Of a DNA stretch of 64,000 nucleotides, positions 46,918 through 58,405 are shown one piece after another. A program made the translations under genes and the position numbers. This DNA comes from Copromyces sp. CBS 386.78. Its lineage: Eukaryota; Ascomycota; Sordariomycetes; Sordariales; Sordariaceae. The notes beneath the pieces were generated by a model. That model was not told the DNA's origin and made no database searches. It was given only the letters and a program-made list of their open reading frames with translations. The stretch lies in assembly GCA_030685235.1 (NCBI GenBank), contig MU839105.1, positions 372,001-436,000 of the forward strand, given 5' to 3'. The number at the start of each line of letters is the position of its first letter. The first letter of the stretch is position 1.

Positions 46918-48294
46918 TCATATGGAATGTCGTTTGTCGTTCACACTCTTCACACTCTGCTCCTCCTCGCTACCATCTTCACCACCACCACCAACCTCCT
47001 GGGGACTTCCAGCCTGCGCACCAGAAGCACGAGCATTGCCCTCGGGCTCAACATCGTCCCTGCAATAGAACAGATCGTACTCATGACCCGGCTCACCCAG
47101 CTTCCAGCCGTCAGTCAAGTACCTCGTTCCACTTCCCCTCTTATTCATCGTCGACACCTCGGGCACAACGATGCCGTCCGCCCCTTGGACCATGTCAGCA
47201 ATCCGCTGCACATCGTATGTCCTTACCAGGTCCTGCTCCTTCGGGTTGCTTGAATTGCGCAGTCGCACCACGGCGAAAATGGAGTATCCCTGCCTGATGG
47301 CTCTTCCTTGCTTATCATGGCGCGCCCATTCTGCCACAGAGGTTGAAGTGTCCATCTTGCGGCCGCCGACGGTGATGTGTCTGAGGTCGTCAAATCCTGG
47401 GTTCTGGTTGTAGGGACTGGCGCTCCCTTGGGGCGAAGAAGAACGGCGAGTGTCCGCGGCGGGTACGTATCGGACCCGCAACACCTTGGGGAAGTTCGGC
47501 TGATAGAGCAACCACTGCCCGTCTGGACGCTGGCGGGGAAGAACCACGGACGTCAAAAAGGCGCCGAGACCAGCAAACTGTTTGCGCTCGAGCGCCCAGT
47601 CGAAGTGAAGGAGCGAGTAGTGCGCGTTCATGCGACTCGGGATTTTCTTGCGACCAGCCGTCCACGGTCCGGCTTCGGTGGGGGCGCAGCCGACGATAGG
47701 GCAGTAGTAGAGGAAGGAGGGGTGGCTCCAGATGGCGTCATTGGCGAGGTCGCTGGACATAATGTACGAGAAGGAAATCGGTCCGTCGGCGTGCCGGTGG
47801 TTCGGGAAGCTAGAGAGGAGTAGCTCGGCCATGTCCAACACCGTCTTGTCGTAGGCCGCCGACGATGGTACATTCTCGCTGTTGCTTTTCTTTCCCTTTT
47901 CCTTGAGGAGGCCGGGGGTGTCGACCCAAGATACTGCGAGGAGGGGAAATTGCTCCTCGTTCTGGTACAGAAATTTGCGGAGATGTGACTGCTCGCGATC
48001 CGCATCTGTCTCGCCCTCTGAGTCCCAGTCCTCCTCTTCCTCCAGCAACTCGAAACTTGATTTGGTCGTCGCAGGAGTCGCCAGCACGTTGCCGTAAATC
48101 ATGCGCATTACGATCATGGCGACGTTGAAGCCGCTCATGTCCTTTTCGGGGTGCGACAAGGGCTCGAACCAGGCCTGGTTCGTGAGCGACTTCTTAATAG
48201 CTGTGATATCATCGGCCTGGTCGAGCCGGAAATCGATCCAGCTCAGGTCGTCATAGGACTCGTCGACAATGGTACCGGGGGATGACACGGGCAT
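46918..48294 (-). CDS. Hypothetical protein, 458 residues
   Basis: Single exon from an ATG at 48294 in good context (ATCGCCATGCCCG) to a stop at 46918. No signal peptide and no membrane segment; probably intracellular. The N-terminal half has acidic stretches (LLEEEEDWDSEGETDADREQ) and the tail is acidic and Gly-rich (EVGGGGEDGSEEEQ). The central region (about 180-400) is compositionally globular, with blocks such as SHPSFLYYCPIVGCAP, NAHYSLLHFDWALERKQFAG and QGYSIFAVVRLR. I recognise no catalytic or binding motif, so I give no function. It borders the RIP-affected transposon stack but itself shows normal codon use and no premature stops. Confidence 0.8.
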   Translation of the reverse strand: MPVSSPGTIVDESYDDLSWIDFRLDQADDITAIKKSLTNQAWFEPLSHPEKDMSGFNVAMIVMRMIYGNVLATPATTKSSFELLEEEEDWDSEGETDADREQSHLRKFLYQNEEQFPLLAVSWVDTPGLLKEKGKKSNSENVPSSAAYDKTVLDMAELLLSSFPNHRHADGPISFSYIMSSDLANDAIWSHPSFLYYCPIVGCAPTEAGPWTAGRKKIPSRMNAHYSLLHFDWALERKQFAGLGAFLTSVVLPRQRPDGQWLLYQPNFPKVLRVRYVPAADTRRSSSPQGSASPYNQNPGFDDLRHITVGGRKMDTSTSVAEWARHDKQGRAIRQGYSIFAVVRLRNSSNPKEQDLVRTYDVQRIADMVQGADGIVVPEVSTMNKRGSGTRYLTDGWKLGEPGHEYDLFYCRDDVEPEGNARASGAQAGSPQEVGGGGEDGSEEEQSVKSVNDKRHSI

Positions 48295-49956
48295 GGCGAT
48301 GGCTAAATGTTGTTGATTTATGAATGTTGCCGAGTTATTGCTTGATCTTGTGTCCTAAAGAGTGGCCGTGTTGCGGGACGAATTGTCGACGATGGAAAAT
48401 AAAAGGCCAAACGCGACAGAAAGAGAGGAAGGAGTGGGGTAGTAACAGAAAGACAGGACGAGTGAATGGTTTTCCGAGAAAGAGCGGACTCCCGCTCACA
48501 CATCCCACCTCCCACCTTGCCGCCGGCTACCTACGAGATCACACTGGTATTCGTGCTTTCGTTCGCGAAGAAAAGGATTTGGAGATAGAAGTGAGGTTCC
48601 AAGATAATAGGCGAGCTCAAGCAAAAGAGAAAACAATACAGATAAAGGACTCAACGTTCGCGCCCTCCTTATCTGTGCCATATCATGCACTTAAGTACAC
48701 TCGATGCCTTCCTGCTAAAACGATGAAAGCTGTCGCCATATCATCCAACTTGCTTTCGTCCAATGTTTTGGTCGAGTGGCTGTGGATCCGTGGACTTTAC
48801 CAAGCGAACATTGTTCAAGACAAGAAGGATGCATCCGTGTTTATTTCTCCTCCTATTCAACAACGCCATGGACTTGCTGTAACTTCTATCAACGTCTCTC
48901 AAAAGCTCGCTTACGTCTATTGTTCCCGCCGTGTTCCTTTTGGATATAATCGACCTGGCTTGGGAAGAAAACCAGCACATAGAAATCCTCGACTGCTCAT
49001 GATGTCCTTGTTCCCTGCAGCGCAGCGGATCGGTCAATTAAGCAGACCTCCAACACACGCACCTTGTCGTAGGGAAGATTTTCGTGGATGGTTGGTGGTC
49101 TAAATTCGATCAAGACCCAACCAACCTTGCTCTCTTTTTTGTCCATCCATACATAGTAGCGATTTCTTTCTACCTCTAGCACAGGAAATGAGTGATAACT
49201 AATAGCTCAATAGGATTACAGTACCTTAAGTACCAAGAGAAATGAAACTTCAAAAAAAGAAAAAGGAAAGAAAAACGGGCAAAAAGCTCGGATGGCTTCC
49301 CCGGACCCGGATTGAACTCGGGACGCGGTTGTGACAAACTACCTTACGAAAACACCACGTATTTTCTGACCCAACGGATTTACTACGTAGACTAAGTACT
49401 GGAGGTAATGGGAGGTCCTAAACTTGGGGCGTATGTACCCCTAGTCTCAGGGACGGGAAGGTCCTGCCGCTGCACTCAGCAGCTGGGGCCCACGCCGGTG
49501 AGCTGCAGTTCTTTGCCTGCAAGAGAGTGAATGTTGAAACGAGAAGGAACTAACTACCGGCAGCTCGCTTGTACGGCCGGGGTTGGAAGGAAGTGAAATC
49601 CTCACCGTCAAGATGGTTGTGCCTTCCGAGATGTTGAAGCGCATCTCGAACTTGATGTGGTTGAATGTCCTTATCGATAAGACGTGCCATCAGGGTCCCC
49701 AACGATGCATCCAATGACGTCATGGTTTCAGCTGCAAATAGTTCCCTAACAATGATGGTGCGAAGATTGGCTTATGCTACGTACTAGGCCAGTTAGGGCT
49801 ATAACACACTTCTGATAATCATACAAACGCTTGATACAAAGGGAACAACATCCAATGAGTGGACTTCTCTTCTCCTAAAAAGCCGAACAACCTCGACATC
49901 GCTAAAATACGACGCTACATCGCAGCACCGCTCCCTGCCCGCCCTTCCCACTCCGC
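48295..49956. other. Intergenic region
   Basis: 1.66 kb between the hypothetical gene's start and the stop codon of the rhodopsin-like gene. A 259-codon plus-strand frame at 48324-49103 has no domain, no good start context and covers the hypothetical gene's promoter, so I do not call it. The stretch 49295-49330 contains a tRNA T-arm-like sequence on the minus strand followed by T runs, but it does not fold into a full tRNA. Confidence 0.4.
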
Positions 49957-51298
49957 CTAGATGGAATCACTCGCCATGCTCTTACGATTGTGGTACTCGA
50001 GCGAAAAGTCCTCGGTGCGCACAATCTGATTTTGCCCAGTCGTCCGCGGCCCTCTCCAACCGTCCTTCTCACCCATCACCGGAGCGCGCCCGTCTGACAT
50101 GACCGTGTAGGGGCCGGCAGACACGACGGTCACGACCAAGTTGTTCTCGGAGTCGGTCTTTGATCTCGAGTGCCCTGAGTGCTTGCCTTCACTAGCCGAC
50201 ATCTTGAGCTCGATGGCCTTGCTGTCCTCAGCCTTGTAGTAGCGACGAGAAATGGCGGCATCCCGAACCAGCACGCGAAGAATGGGGATGCTGGCGGCCA
50301 TGATCGTAATGGCACTCTCGGCGTTACCCCAGATGAAGAGGTCGACACCATCGGCTAGCATGGCACCTGTCAGCTTTGTATTCCCCTGATATCTGGATGG
50401 ATAGGCAACTAAACTTACCAAAGTCGGAGGACAACATGCTCGGCATCTTGCTTGTCTTGATGATGCCAGTAATACCCGCGAAGACACCCATGCTCATCGC
50501 AAGGGCACATCCGAACCTCTCCTTCTTCTTCATCTGGAGCTTCCACACTACCGACCACGGAAGCAGGGCCAGGGCAATGTCCATCACCGCCGAGTAGGAA
50601 GCCGAGAAAATGTTGTAGTGAACCGTCACCTTGGGATCCCAGCACTTTCCTGGGGTGAAGACCTCCCATGCCTTGTTGATGGGTGTGCAACTGACCCAGG
50701 GAAACAGCGCCGTCAGGCCCATGGCGATGTTCATGGTGATGATGATGAACCACAGGAGCCCTTTCATCCACCCATGAGTGAGTCGGAGCAGTGTGATGGC
50801 GAAGCTTGTCTTGGACCAGATGGCTGCCGTGACGGAGAAGGTGCCCGCCACGTTGACAAGCAGCAACAGGGGAGCCATGTTGTTGACCACATCAAAGTCC
50901 CAGAAATGGAGACCGTAGCCGAGGCGGGTCATCGCGGTAAGCAACCCGGATTCGACGGTAAGGCAGATCTGCGAAGGGTCCGACGTTAATGATCAACAGC
51001 TAAAGATACCAACTAGAGCCTGAAAGCAACCGACCCATGCTCCTATCAACACGATATCGTCCCACCATAGCCCATTGCGCCGAGAGAACTTGCAGTATAC
51101 ACGAAGCCCAAGAAAGCCACCTGAGAGGCCGATCAACAACCAAATCACAACGTTGAGACGAGTTGCCGCATTGTCGTGAGGCATCAACGCCAACTCCTCT
51201 GGTGTCCATGTAAGCGGCTGGGCGAACTGATCGGGCTTCGGCCCTTCATTTGTGACGGGTGTCGAGTTCGAATCCGGCGCTGTGGTATTCGAAGCCAT
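49957..51298 (-). CDS. Fungal rhodopsin-domain (Pth11-like) integral membrane protein
   Basis: Three exons, join(49957..50366, 50419..50968, 51014..51298) on the minus strand, about 414 residues. The extracellular N-terminus is short, Ser/Thr/Asn-rich (MASNTTAPDSNSTPVTNEGP). About seven hydrophobic segments follow, starting with VVIWLLIGLSGGFLGLRVYC and including the family's WWDDIVLIGAW block, WSKTSFAITLLRLTHGWMKG, PWVSCTPINKAWEVF, YSAVMDIALALLPWSVVWKL and LFIWGNAESAITIMAASIPI. The cytoplasmic tail is polar with Lys/Ser/Arg. This is the fungal 'rhodopsin domain-containing' family, related to the Pth11-like receptors; its members are presumed surface sensors. The second intron is canonical (GTAAGT...ACAG). 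The first needs a GTTGGT donor to keep frame, so that junction is less certain. Confidence 0.85.
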
Positions 51299-52483
51299 TG
51301 TTGATACGGGTGCTCGCCGGCGAGAGGGATTCTGTTTGAGCAGGATGATGTCGTGAGCCCCAGGCTTCGCATATCTCCATTCCGCAGAAGGTGGACCTCG
51401 ACGATCTACGGCCGGGCCATCCTGCTATCTATATGTTCTAGCCCTGGGTTTCAGACCCTCAGCACCAGAACGACATGGGAGGTGCCAAGCAGACATCCTC
51501 GTGATGCTCTGCAACACTCTCGAATGCGGAGAGCAATATGTTGGCAGCTGCAGTGTGTCTGAAGCGAGGTCCGTGCAATATATCGTCGACCGCTGGCTGG
51601 TGCCAGTGCAGTTGACAGACGGCCTGGCTAAATCTCGCCGATCCGGTTAAGTAGCACCCTTCCCCGGATTAGGGTCGATCTCCGCCTGCTCGGGCGCCTT
51701 CTGCATGTACAGTATACTCGCGGACACACCTTGCTCGACGAATATTGCGCGCGGTCAGACCTTCGGGTGCCTCTGTTGGCGACGCTTGAGCTTCCTGGCA
51801 TCTCACTTCCCCGGGGTAGGTATCAGCGCCAGAATTCTTAAAAGAAAGCGAGAACGGCCCTCGGCCGGTCTCGAGGGCCCAATTCGCATTCTTTCTTCTT
51901 TCAATTTTGACTTCTGCCTGCCATCATCCAATTAGCTAGCATCCCAGGTATGCGGGTGCACAGACGCTCGGGCTTGAAGTTTTTCACTGCCCTGACTCCT
52001 TCTTACCAAATATTCATCGAACCGAAATCACTGCAGCTATGCAGAAGCGTCTGTTGGGTTTCAGCACATGCGATTGTGAGACACCACGGGCGAAGCTGAC
52101 AAGCCTCAAAGTTGATATCTTGCAAGCAAAGCTAGCTTCCAGCAAGCGATCGTTGCATCCCGTTCCCCTTCGACGCTCATCTCCCAGATCCCAGCTCTCT
52201 CTCCCTGCAATCGATCTCTCTTATGGATCCCATGTTATCCCCAGATTGACACAAGATCACATCATGCGATGCGCAGATATCATGTCCTACCCAGCCCTGC
52301 TGGCCTAGAACGAACACGATCACACTGCCCCTGGTTGAATGGCAAGGACATGGTTTTGACCGGTTTTGACTTTTGTCATAGCTCTTCGGGAACGGAACTC
52401 GCAATCCTTCCTCCCCGGGCCGAGTGCGTTCTAGTGTGCTTCTTTACGGGAAGGTGAAAGTGGGGTTTCCGCCACCGGTACGC
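51299..52483. other. Intergenic region, promoter of the rhodopsin-like gene
   Basis: About 1.2 kb of GC-balanced DNA. Short plus-strand frames have no domains. No gene seen. Confidence 0.4.
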
Positions 52484-52492
52484 AAGACTTGC

Positions 52493-52585
52493 CGGTAACC
52501 ATGGTCACGTAGAGTAAAATCCGTGCGCACGTAGAGTAAACCCACTTTTCGCTAAGTAAGCCGCCCAGCCGCCCAGCCGCGTACC
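52493..52585 (+). repeat. Left TIR of the 666-bp MITE
   Basis: Contains two GCACGTAGAGTAAA-like motifs and a duplicated CCGCCCAG unit. The first 17 bases are a perfect inverted match to the right end. Confidence 0.85.
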
Positions 52586-53064
52586 AGAACACCGTATACA
52601 TCGCTACCCAACCTCGTCGCCGTCGCGCAATCTATTAGCGACCGTTTATCTTATACGCAATTGAATAAAACTATCGCGAAACCTTACTCTACCGTTGCGC
52701 AATTATTTTGAGCGATTATCTCGTTATCTTTATTATTATTTCGTAGAATATTAAATTCCAGCTCCCATAGCACCGCCTCCAATACTATACTTACAAGGGT
52801 TTATAGGGACTCTCCAACACTCCACTCTAGGCAGCACTTACACGGCGGGCATCAGAATCAGGGTGGGCACGTACACTCTGGCCAGCACGTGCAGCAAGTG
52901 CAACAAGTGCAACAACCGGCCGTACACCGTACAACAACAGGGACAGCAATTACGCTGGCAGGAACCGTATCAACCTTCTCAGTAGTAAACAATTGACTGG
53001 ATTAATAACTCTGAATAGCTTCACGTAAAAGAGCGACGTAGATTTGGTGGTGTTAGCACGCGGC

Positions 53065-53158
53065 TGGGCGGTTGCGCTGGCTGGGCGGCTTACTCAGCTG
53101 TAAAAGTAGGTTTACTCTACGTGCGCACGGTTTCTACTCTACGTGACCATGGTTACCG
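53065..53158 (-). repeat. Right TIR of the 666-bp MITE
   Basis: Reverse-complement match of the left TIR, followed by the second AAGACTTGC. Confidence 0.85.
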
Positions 53159-53167
53159 AAGACTTGC

Positions 53168-54479
53168 CTGGTGAAGTAAAGCGTGGTGCAAAGCGTCTTC
53201 AGCTATCGTGGGACTCGCTAACGCTGTTAATGGATTGGGATTGGGTCTTGGTGATGGTCCAAGCTGAAATCCCTTGGCAGAATTTTCCATGATCACGTCG
53301 CTCCCGTCCATCTTCCAAGACCATCATATGATGGTGAAGCCTTTCCCTTAAAAAGCTTCGAAAGCCCCAGGAGTTTGGCTGAGTTGCTCATCTCTCTTGA
53401 CCTATGTCATATATAGACTTGGCAGACGTACAGATCAGTTGGAGACTCAACGCGACTGAGGAACTTTTGCCCCTTATATAAGGTCTTCCATGATTGATAT
53501 CTGTGGGATGAGCTCACTGTTAGCTGAGGAGCTGCTGGGCGTCGTTGATCCGCGCGGACTTACGGCACAAAGAGAAACCAGCTGCGCAAAGGTTGGGGAG
53601 AATCTCTGCAGAAATTCGTGGCGATATCAATGATTGATGAAGAGCGTGCCAAACCTCTTGAATTGTATCTTCAAAAGTCATACCATGCTGATTACCTCGG
53701 CTACAATACGTAGGTAGGTAGGCCAGATGAGATACGCAGGACCTAGGATGGGGTCCTTCTCAGTACTGCAATCTCGTGGGGAGTTTCACCACCACAACGC
53801 TTTCCCCTCAAAGCTGTGACACTTGCCCTTGCATAACACGGGCTGTTCCGCGCCCCGATTTCTGACGGGAAATCGATACCCGTGCCACGCCCCCACTCCC
53901 AGAATAGCTTGACCATCTTTCGTCCCCCTCTCGAGAATCAGCGTGTTCCTGGTACACCGCAGGCGGCTGGCGCCCAAGAATCGATACCGGCAGCGAGGCC
54001 GGGAGGAATCATGACAATGACTTCAATGAACGCAGCCAAGACGGATCCCAAGACGCCAAATCCATCTGACATCAATAGACAAGCTTTCTTCACGATCTAA
54101 TACCCAAAAGATTCATTGCCGTCAGATATACACTCACCATTTATATCGTTTCTAAGAATGTTCACTCTATCAAACTATCAAAGGAAAAGGAAGCCATCGC
54201 CATCACTAACACACGAATGGCGAACTTCTTGCCTGCCGACTGTCAGCACGGCCCGACAACACACGCATCTAGCAGCGGCAGATCAGTTCCCGAATAGGCA
54301 GCTGGGCTCTCTATGTTTCAGCGCTTACCCGAACATCGATAGTCAGATGTGAAGATGTGAGAATTCGCTGATTTTACGGCAGTCAAAAGGTGATCAAGAA
54401 CTAGTCTCAGTCAGACTCAGCTGGGCCTCCGAAACCCCACTCGCGACCCCACCCACCACTTTCTGCGGCAGTAGGTCTA
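53168..54479. other. Intergenic region before the right AT-rich block
   Basis: 1.3 kb of normal composition. A TATA-like CCTTATATAAGG occurs near 53473, but no gene could be recognised downstream. Short frames at 53786-54352 lack domains and splice logic. The GC-rich tail near 54420-54480 stops abruptly where the AT-rich block begins. Confidence 0.4.
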
Positions 54480-54536
54480 AGCGGGTTTTGTATTTTTTGA
54501 CCGTTAACTATAAAGTAATAAAAAAATTGTACGAGG

Positions 54537-54589
54537 ATTTTATTCTAATTGGAATATAACCTCTAAATCTACTTTAATTAGAATAAAAT
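54537..54589. repeat. 14-bp perfect inverted repeat (hairpin, 25-base loop)
   Basis: ATTTTATTCTAATT at 54537-54550 pairs with AATTAGAATAAAAT at 54576-54589, close to the start of the AT-rich block. Confidence 0.8.
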
Positions 54590-57500
54590 TAACCGCCCCT
54601 ATTATATCCAACTATTTAATTAATAAATAATTTTAATTAAAATAAAATATATTAAGGTACTATATCCGATTTATTCGACCTACCTAATATAATAAAACCC
54701 TTATTTTATAAAACGCCCCTTCCGCTTCTACTTAATAACCAATCTACGTTTATACCTAATTCGCCCAACTTTATATCCGAATTAACTAACCTCTAAATTA
54801 ATCCTATTTACTATTCGCCTATTCTGAATTTTGATACTTTAAATCCGACCCTTACCCCCGTTTTATATATTTTATTAATTATTTTTAAACTACCGGAATA
54901 TAATTACGACCCTAATTAATTCTTAACCTATAAAATTAAAGAATATTAGTTTTGCCTTTACCTTAAAAAAAGTATACTAAAGTAATTTATTCGTAACTAA
55001 ATAAAAACAATTTAAAGTAATAATTAATTATTTAAAGCCTATATTAAAGAATTTATTAATTCTTTATATAATAAAAACGTATATAAAACTCTCTTTCACT
55101 AAAGCGTTATTATCCGATTTAAAAATAAAAATAATTCGTATAATATAAAAATTCTTAGTCGGGAATTTAGTCGGGAATTAATATCTCTCTTCCGAAAATA
55201 CAAACCTAAAAAAAGGAAAAATAATAAAAATAAACCTAAAAATACTAACCTTAAATTTATTAACTTTAATTCCCAACCTAAAAACCCCGAATTATAATAT
55301 CCCGAATCCGAAAATACCGAAATTATAAATTTATAGCCTAATAATTTCGAACTATGTTTATTATGCGCTAAATTTAGTATTTCCTCTATAATTAGGGGCA
55401 ATATATTATATAATATTGAAAATTTATATAATATATAATAAATTTCAAATATCGTCCAATAAAATATAACGCAACTTCAATTACGCGCCCTTTAATTATA
55501 TTTATTCTTTAAAAGCTTAATATCGTACTAGCGTACTTAATAATTAAAATATAAAGGCCGAATTCGTTACAATAAACTTACTTTACTTTATATTTATATA
55601 ATTTTTATAATTTTTATAAATATTCGCGCCCCCCGTAATTCGGATTTCTTTTCCTAAATTATAAGCCTTTATTTACGTATAAATAATATTGTAAAATATA
55701 TTTGAAATGTATTAGTTAAACTTAATATTTATACTTTATATAATAAAACAATTATAATTATTAAAACGCTTACTACTATTATAATAGTTAATTCGGACCT
55801 TAAATATTTATTATAATTAAATTAATATTCTTAATAAAATTTTAAACGCATTATATCCAATCTTAGTCTTATCGTTATCTATAATAATTATAATTATTTT
55901 AATATTATATAAAACTTTAATATTAATCGATAGGATATTATATATAACCTTACGATTTATTTACTAATAAATAATCCTAATATCCCTAAACCCTTCCGAC
56001 TAAATTAATTCCAATTTACCATTTAATTCTAAACAGATTAAATTATTCCTTTACTTATCCTAACGCTTTATATATTTTACCCCGCTATTAATTCTCTTAT
56101 TATTAAAAAATTATAAACCTTATTTCCTATTATTTATAAATAGGAAGGTTTACCTACTTATCCCTTCTTTAAAATAAAGCGTTATTAAATACTTAAAAAC
56201 TTCATTCTCTAAACGCCCGCCATCGATAAAAACAAAAGTAAACTAACTAATATTTATCGTCTATATAACAAATTATTCCTCGGCTTATTAAAAATAAATC
56301 AAAAATAGTTCGGCAATAGGCTCTTTCTCATTTATAGCGACTAAAAAATAATATTATTTATTTATAAAATTATATTAGCCTAATTAAAAGTACAATTTAA
56401 ATATAATTAAAAATAATAAATAATATCCGTTCTAACCTTCTTCTATATTAAATTCAACTTTATTAACTTAATCTTCCGGTATTTCTAACCTTTAATTAAA
56501 TAAAATACCTACAAACTTAATAGGGCGAAGAATATAAAATAATAAAAAACCGAATTTTACTACAGATCACAACTTCTTTATAATATATTCTACTCTAAAA
56601 TCCTCGCCTTCTTTATACGCAACCTTATCGATAATAAATTTCTCGACGCTAGTCTTCTAAATAAGAAAATTATAGAAGCGGCTATTATAAATACTTTTCG
56701 GTTTAATAGCCTATCCTATCTTTCTACGTAATTTAATTACGTATATACTAAAATATTCACTTTAGAAGGGCATACTAATAAATACCCTAATAATAATAAT
56801 TATATAAATATATAATTCCGTAATATCTATTAATATTTATATACCGTCTAAATACTTATTATTCTTATTCGTATTATTAAATTTAAAAATTATAATATTC
56901 TCCGATAAATAATTAATTTTCTACCCCTCTTCTTCTATAGCGGGAAAAATATAAATTATAGGCTTAAAATATTTTACTTCTTATAATTACTACGTCTAGA
57001 AGTAACCGATTATATATTATCTAAAATTATCCTAAAATCCGGATTAATATAGTATACTATAATTAATAATAATTAAAAAGAAATCGATTTAATATTAAAA
57101 TATATTAATTACTCTTTTACATTCGATATTAAATACTATAAGAACTCCACTTATAATATTAAATCTACCTTTATTAAAATATTTACTATTAAGGCCCTTA
57201 CTATAATTATTCGTAAAGTAATTAAATTAGAATTCGGGCGACCTAACAATAATAAGTATATTAATCTATTTATTAATAAAGACGTTATTAATTACGCTTA
57301 TGAAATTTATAAGAACGGGTTCGCAACTTAACGCTATAAATCTTCGGATTCTACCGACTTTAATATACTAAATTTACAATAAAAAGGCCTATATATCTTA
57401 TTTATAAAAGTATTAGAACGGTTTAATAATAAGGAAATACGGCCAAAATATAAAAAAGACTGAAAATACTTTAGTCTTTCCAAATTTAAAAATAATAATC

Positions 57501-57992
57501 TTCTTATAATTAATAATATATATAATATATCCAACTCTAATAAAAATAACAATAAGCTAATTTAATTAATAACTATCCTAAATTATATATAATTTAATAC
57601 GCCTCTCCCCTATACTCTAAAGAAGGCCTATATTTTAAAATTCAAAGTAATACTTTATCAATTTCTAATTAATATAAATACAATCTACCCATTAAATTCC
57701 GCGTAACAATAAATTTTACTCCTATTAAAGTCACTATATAACATTTTACCATACTTCCCCTCCCGCTATTCTACAGACTTATAAATATAAACGAAATTTT
57801 ACTCCAATTAGAATTATTTTTAACCGGCAAATAAATAAAGCGCTAATTATCGATTTATTTACTAAATATACTATCCTCCTAATCTAATAACAATTAATAA
57901 TATAAATCTACCCTAATTTACAATAAGCACTATCCAAACTAAACTCATATAACCAAAGAAATTATATATAACGAAGGTCGCTCATTAATCGC

Positions 57993-58330
57993 ATATATAT
58001 TTACTAATATATAAAAATCCACTCCTTTAATCTCACTAACCGTTACCGCTCAATTATCAATCTAATACTATAAAACTATTTATAATAACTAATAATAAAT
58101 ATTTTAAACGAACGCTATCCAAATTAAATTTAATATAATTAATTAATTACTTATTAATTATATATATATTTACTAATATATAAAAATCCACTCCTTCAAT
58201 CTCGCTAACTATTACTACTCAATCGTCGGTTTAATACTATAAAACTATTTAATTTATAGTAATTAATAATAAATATCTACTCTATCTTTAAACAAATACT
58301 ATCTGAATTAAATTTAACGTAATTAATTAA
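57993..58330. repeat. Two-copy tandem repeat, 169-bp period
   Basis: Both copies begin ATATATATTTACTAATATAT, continue AAAAATCCACTCCTT and later share TAATACTATAAAACTATTT. They differ mainly by C/T transitions. A degraded earlier copy may lie near 57.9 kb. Confidence 0.75.
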
Positions 58331-58405
58331 TCCGTACAATATAATTAACTAATTTATATACTATACCCTTCTCCTATTTCTAATCCTTCCTTCCTATTAC
58401 GGGGT

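Larger units (their letters stand above)
52493..53158. mobile_element. 666-bp MITE with ~90-bp TIRs and 9-bp target duplication
   Basis: Ends are inverted repeats beginning CGGTAACCATGGTCACGTAG, about 90 bp long with small indels (left to about 52585, right from about 53065). They contain GTGCGCACGTAGAGTAAACC and GTAAGCCGCCCAGCC blocks. A perfect 9-bp duplication AAGACTTGC lies at 52484-52492 and 53159-53167. There is no open frame, so it is non-autonomous. A long TIR with a 9-bp duplication suggests a Mutator-like origin. Composition is only partly shifted; RIP looks light. Confidence 0.85.
54480..58390 (+). mobile_element. Decayed AT-rich element of unknown class
   Basis: 3.9 kb of TpA-rich DNA with a sharp left border. 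Reading the plus strand through stops gives coding-like text: a Lys-rich run KPKKRKNNKNKPKN near 55205, and LEFGRPNNNKYINLFINKDV near 57230-57285. No family could be named. A perfect 14-bp inverted repeat (54537-54550 and 54576-54589) lies near the left edge, and a related ATTAGAAT-containing sequence near 57812 may mark the other end. Probably a RIP-inactivated transposon; class undetermined. Confidence 0.5.

Noticed and set aside
48324..49103. 259-codon plus-strand open frame
   Set aside because: No domain, poor composition, overlaps the promoter of the divergent gene; most likely fortuitous.
49285..49375. tRNA T-arm-like GTCCCGAGTTCAATCC on the minus strand followed by T runs
   Set aside because: The T-stem is mispaired and no matching acceptor or D-arm is found upstream; not a functional tRNA.
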